Positions 63,283 through 64,000 of a stretch of 64,000 bases of DNA are shown here, piece by piece. This DNA comes from Serratia rhizosphaerae (GTDB lineage: Bacteria; Pseudomonadota; Gammaproteobacteria; Enterobacterales; Enterobacteriaceae). Where the stretch lies: contig NZ_CP041764.1 of assembly GCF_009817885.1 (NCBI RefSeq), positions 3,410,001-3,474,000 on the forward strand. Direction: 5' to 3'. Each line of letters starts with the position of its first letter. Position 1 is the stretch's first letter. A program made the position numbers and the translations under genes. The notes beneath the pieces are model-generated. The model was not told where the DNA came from. It searched no databases and saw only the letters and a list, made by a program, of their open reading frames with translations.

Positions 63283-64000
63283 ATGAGCAGATCACTTTCC
63301 ATTGCGTTGGCCCAGCTGAATTTGCTGGTGGGCGACATTGAAGGCAACAGCGAACGTATGTTGCAAATCGTGCAGGAGCAGCAGAAGGCGGGAGCCGATC
63401 TGGTCATGTTCACCGAACTGGCGCTGTCCGGCTATCCGCCGGAAGATCTCCTGTACCGCGATGATTTTTACCAGCGCTGCGACGTGCAGCTGGGCCGCCT
63501 GCAGCAGGCTTCCGGCGAGGTGGCGATTCTGGTTGGCCACCCGTGGCGTGAAGAGGGCAAACTGTATAATGCCCTGTCGCTGTTTGCCGAAGGTAAACTG
63601 CAGGCGCGCTACTTCAAGCAGCAACTGCCCAACTACGGCGTGTTTGATGAAAAACGCTACTTCCATGAAGGGGATGCCAGCTGCGTCGTCGAGCTGAAAG
63701 GCTACCGTCTGGGGCTGCTGATTTGTGAGGATCTGTGGTTCCCGCAGCCGATCGATACGCTGAAAGCGGCCGGCGCCGAGATCGTACTGTCGATCAACGC
63801 GTCGCCGTATAACCGCGAGAAGCCGTATATCCGCAAGACGCTGATGGCCGGCCACTGTCGCCGCACCGATCTGCCGCTGGTGTACCTGAACCAAATCGGC
63901 GGCCAGGACGAGCTGATTTTCGACGGCTGCTCGAAGGTGTTCGACGCCGCCGGCAATATGACGCACCGCCTGGCGGCCTTTGCCGAACAGGTCACGCTGC
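63283..64000 (+). CDS. nadE: Glutamine-dependent NAD+ synthetase, 5' part
   Basis: First 239 residues of a protein cut by the window end. This part is a nitrilase-type glutaminase domain with catalytic Glu in FTELALSGYPPEDL near residues 45-58, Lys in RYFKQQLPNYGVFDEKRY near 111-128, and Cys in LLICEDLWFP near 148-157. Such a domain at the N-terminus, then a synthetase domain, defines the two-domain NadE that can use glutamine, unlike short ammonia-only NadE of E. coli. In the Yersiniaceae it lies between glrR and glnB, which fits. Confidence 0.9.
   Translation, partial: MSRSLSIALAQLNLLVGDIEGNSERMLQIVQEQQKAGADLVMFTELALSGYPPEDLLYRDDFYQRCDVQLGRLQQASGEVAILVGHPWREEGKLYNALSLFAEGKLQARYFKQQLPNYGVFDEKRYFHEGDASCVVELKGYRLGLLICEDLWFPQPIDTLKAAGAEIVLSINASPYNREKPYIRKTLMAGHCRRTDLPLVYLNQIGGQDELIFDGCSKVFDAAGNMTHRLAAFAEQVTL

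Overview
This window is a stretch of enterobacterial chromosome, most probably from a Serratia species. The backbone is typical of Enterobacterales: smpB-ssrA, ratA-rnfH, bamE, recN, nadK, grpE, ung, grcA, srmB, trmN6, nadB, rpoE-rseABC, lepAB-rnc-era-recO-pdxJ-acpS, tadA, mltF, purL and glmY-glrK-qseG-glrR. The tmRNA encodes the tag ANDENYALAA. Serratia is suggested by a phlA-phlB phospholipase pair, two secreted SlaA/RTX-like surface proteins, and a two-domain NAD synthetase directly after glrR. The species cannot be fixed from sequence reading alone.

Layout. 1-5.6 kb: a 2-hydroxycarboxylate/Na+ symporter converges on the class Ib ribonucleotide reductase operon nrdHIEF, whose promoter carries two NrdR boxes 31 bp apart. 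5.6-11.8 kb: the acid-shock gene asr with an RstA box, a 31-codon membrane-peptide gene, and a run of small single genes (DUF2002-like, DUF1198, MbeD-like coiled coil, SmrA nuclease, VOC, DoxX, methyltransferase, IroE-like esterase). 11.9-18.9 kb: the main accessory region, two tandem paralogous ~877-residue RTX/S-layer-like proteins with matching long leaders, then an AT-rich gene-free stretch. 18.9-21.7 kb: a divergent ComB-family (COG2045) protein, an MFS transporter and a DUF1493 protein beside the tmRNA 3' end.

22-46 kb is almost entirely core: trans-translation, outer-membrane assembly, SOS repair, heat shock, uracil repair, the anaerobic glycyl-radical spare part GrcA, the phlAB pair, then the sigma-E operon and the lepA-to-acpS run. 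46.4-47.0 kb holds a decayed hexapeptide-repeat acyltransferase pseudogene. 47.1-51.1 kb is the N-acetylmuramic acid recycling locus murR/murQP plus pgpC. 51.1-64 kb carries a YiaY-type alcohol dehydrogenase, tadA, mltF, purL, the sRNA gene glmY with its sigma-54/GlrR control region, the glrK-qseG-glrR envelope/amino-sugar regulatory operon, and the first part of a glutamine-dependent NAD synthetase cut by the window end.

Regulatory sites could be read by eye at many core genes: NrdR, RstA, LexA x3, sigma-32, FNR x2, sigma-28, sigma-E, MurR-like palindromes, PurR, GlrR x3 and sigma-54. I found no CRISPR array, no insertion sequence, no rRNA and no tRNA. The most novel-looking locus is the tandem secreted surface-protein pair. 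I do not claim a wholly new system.
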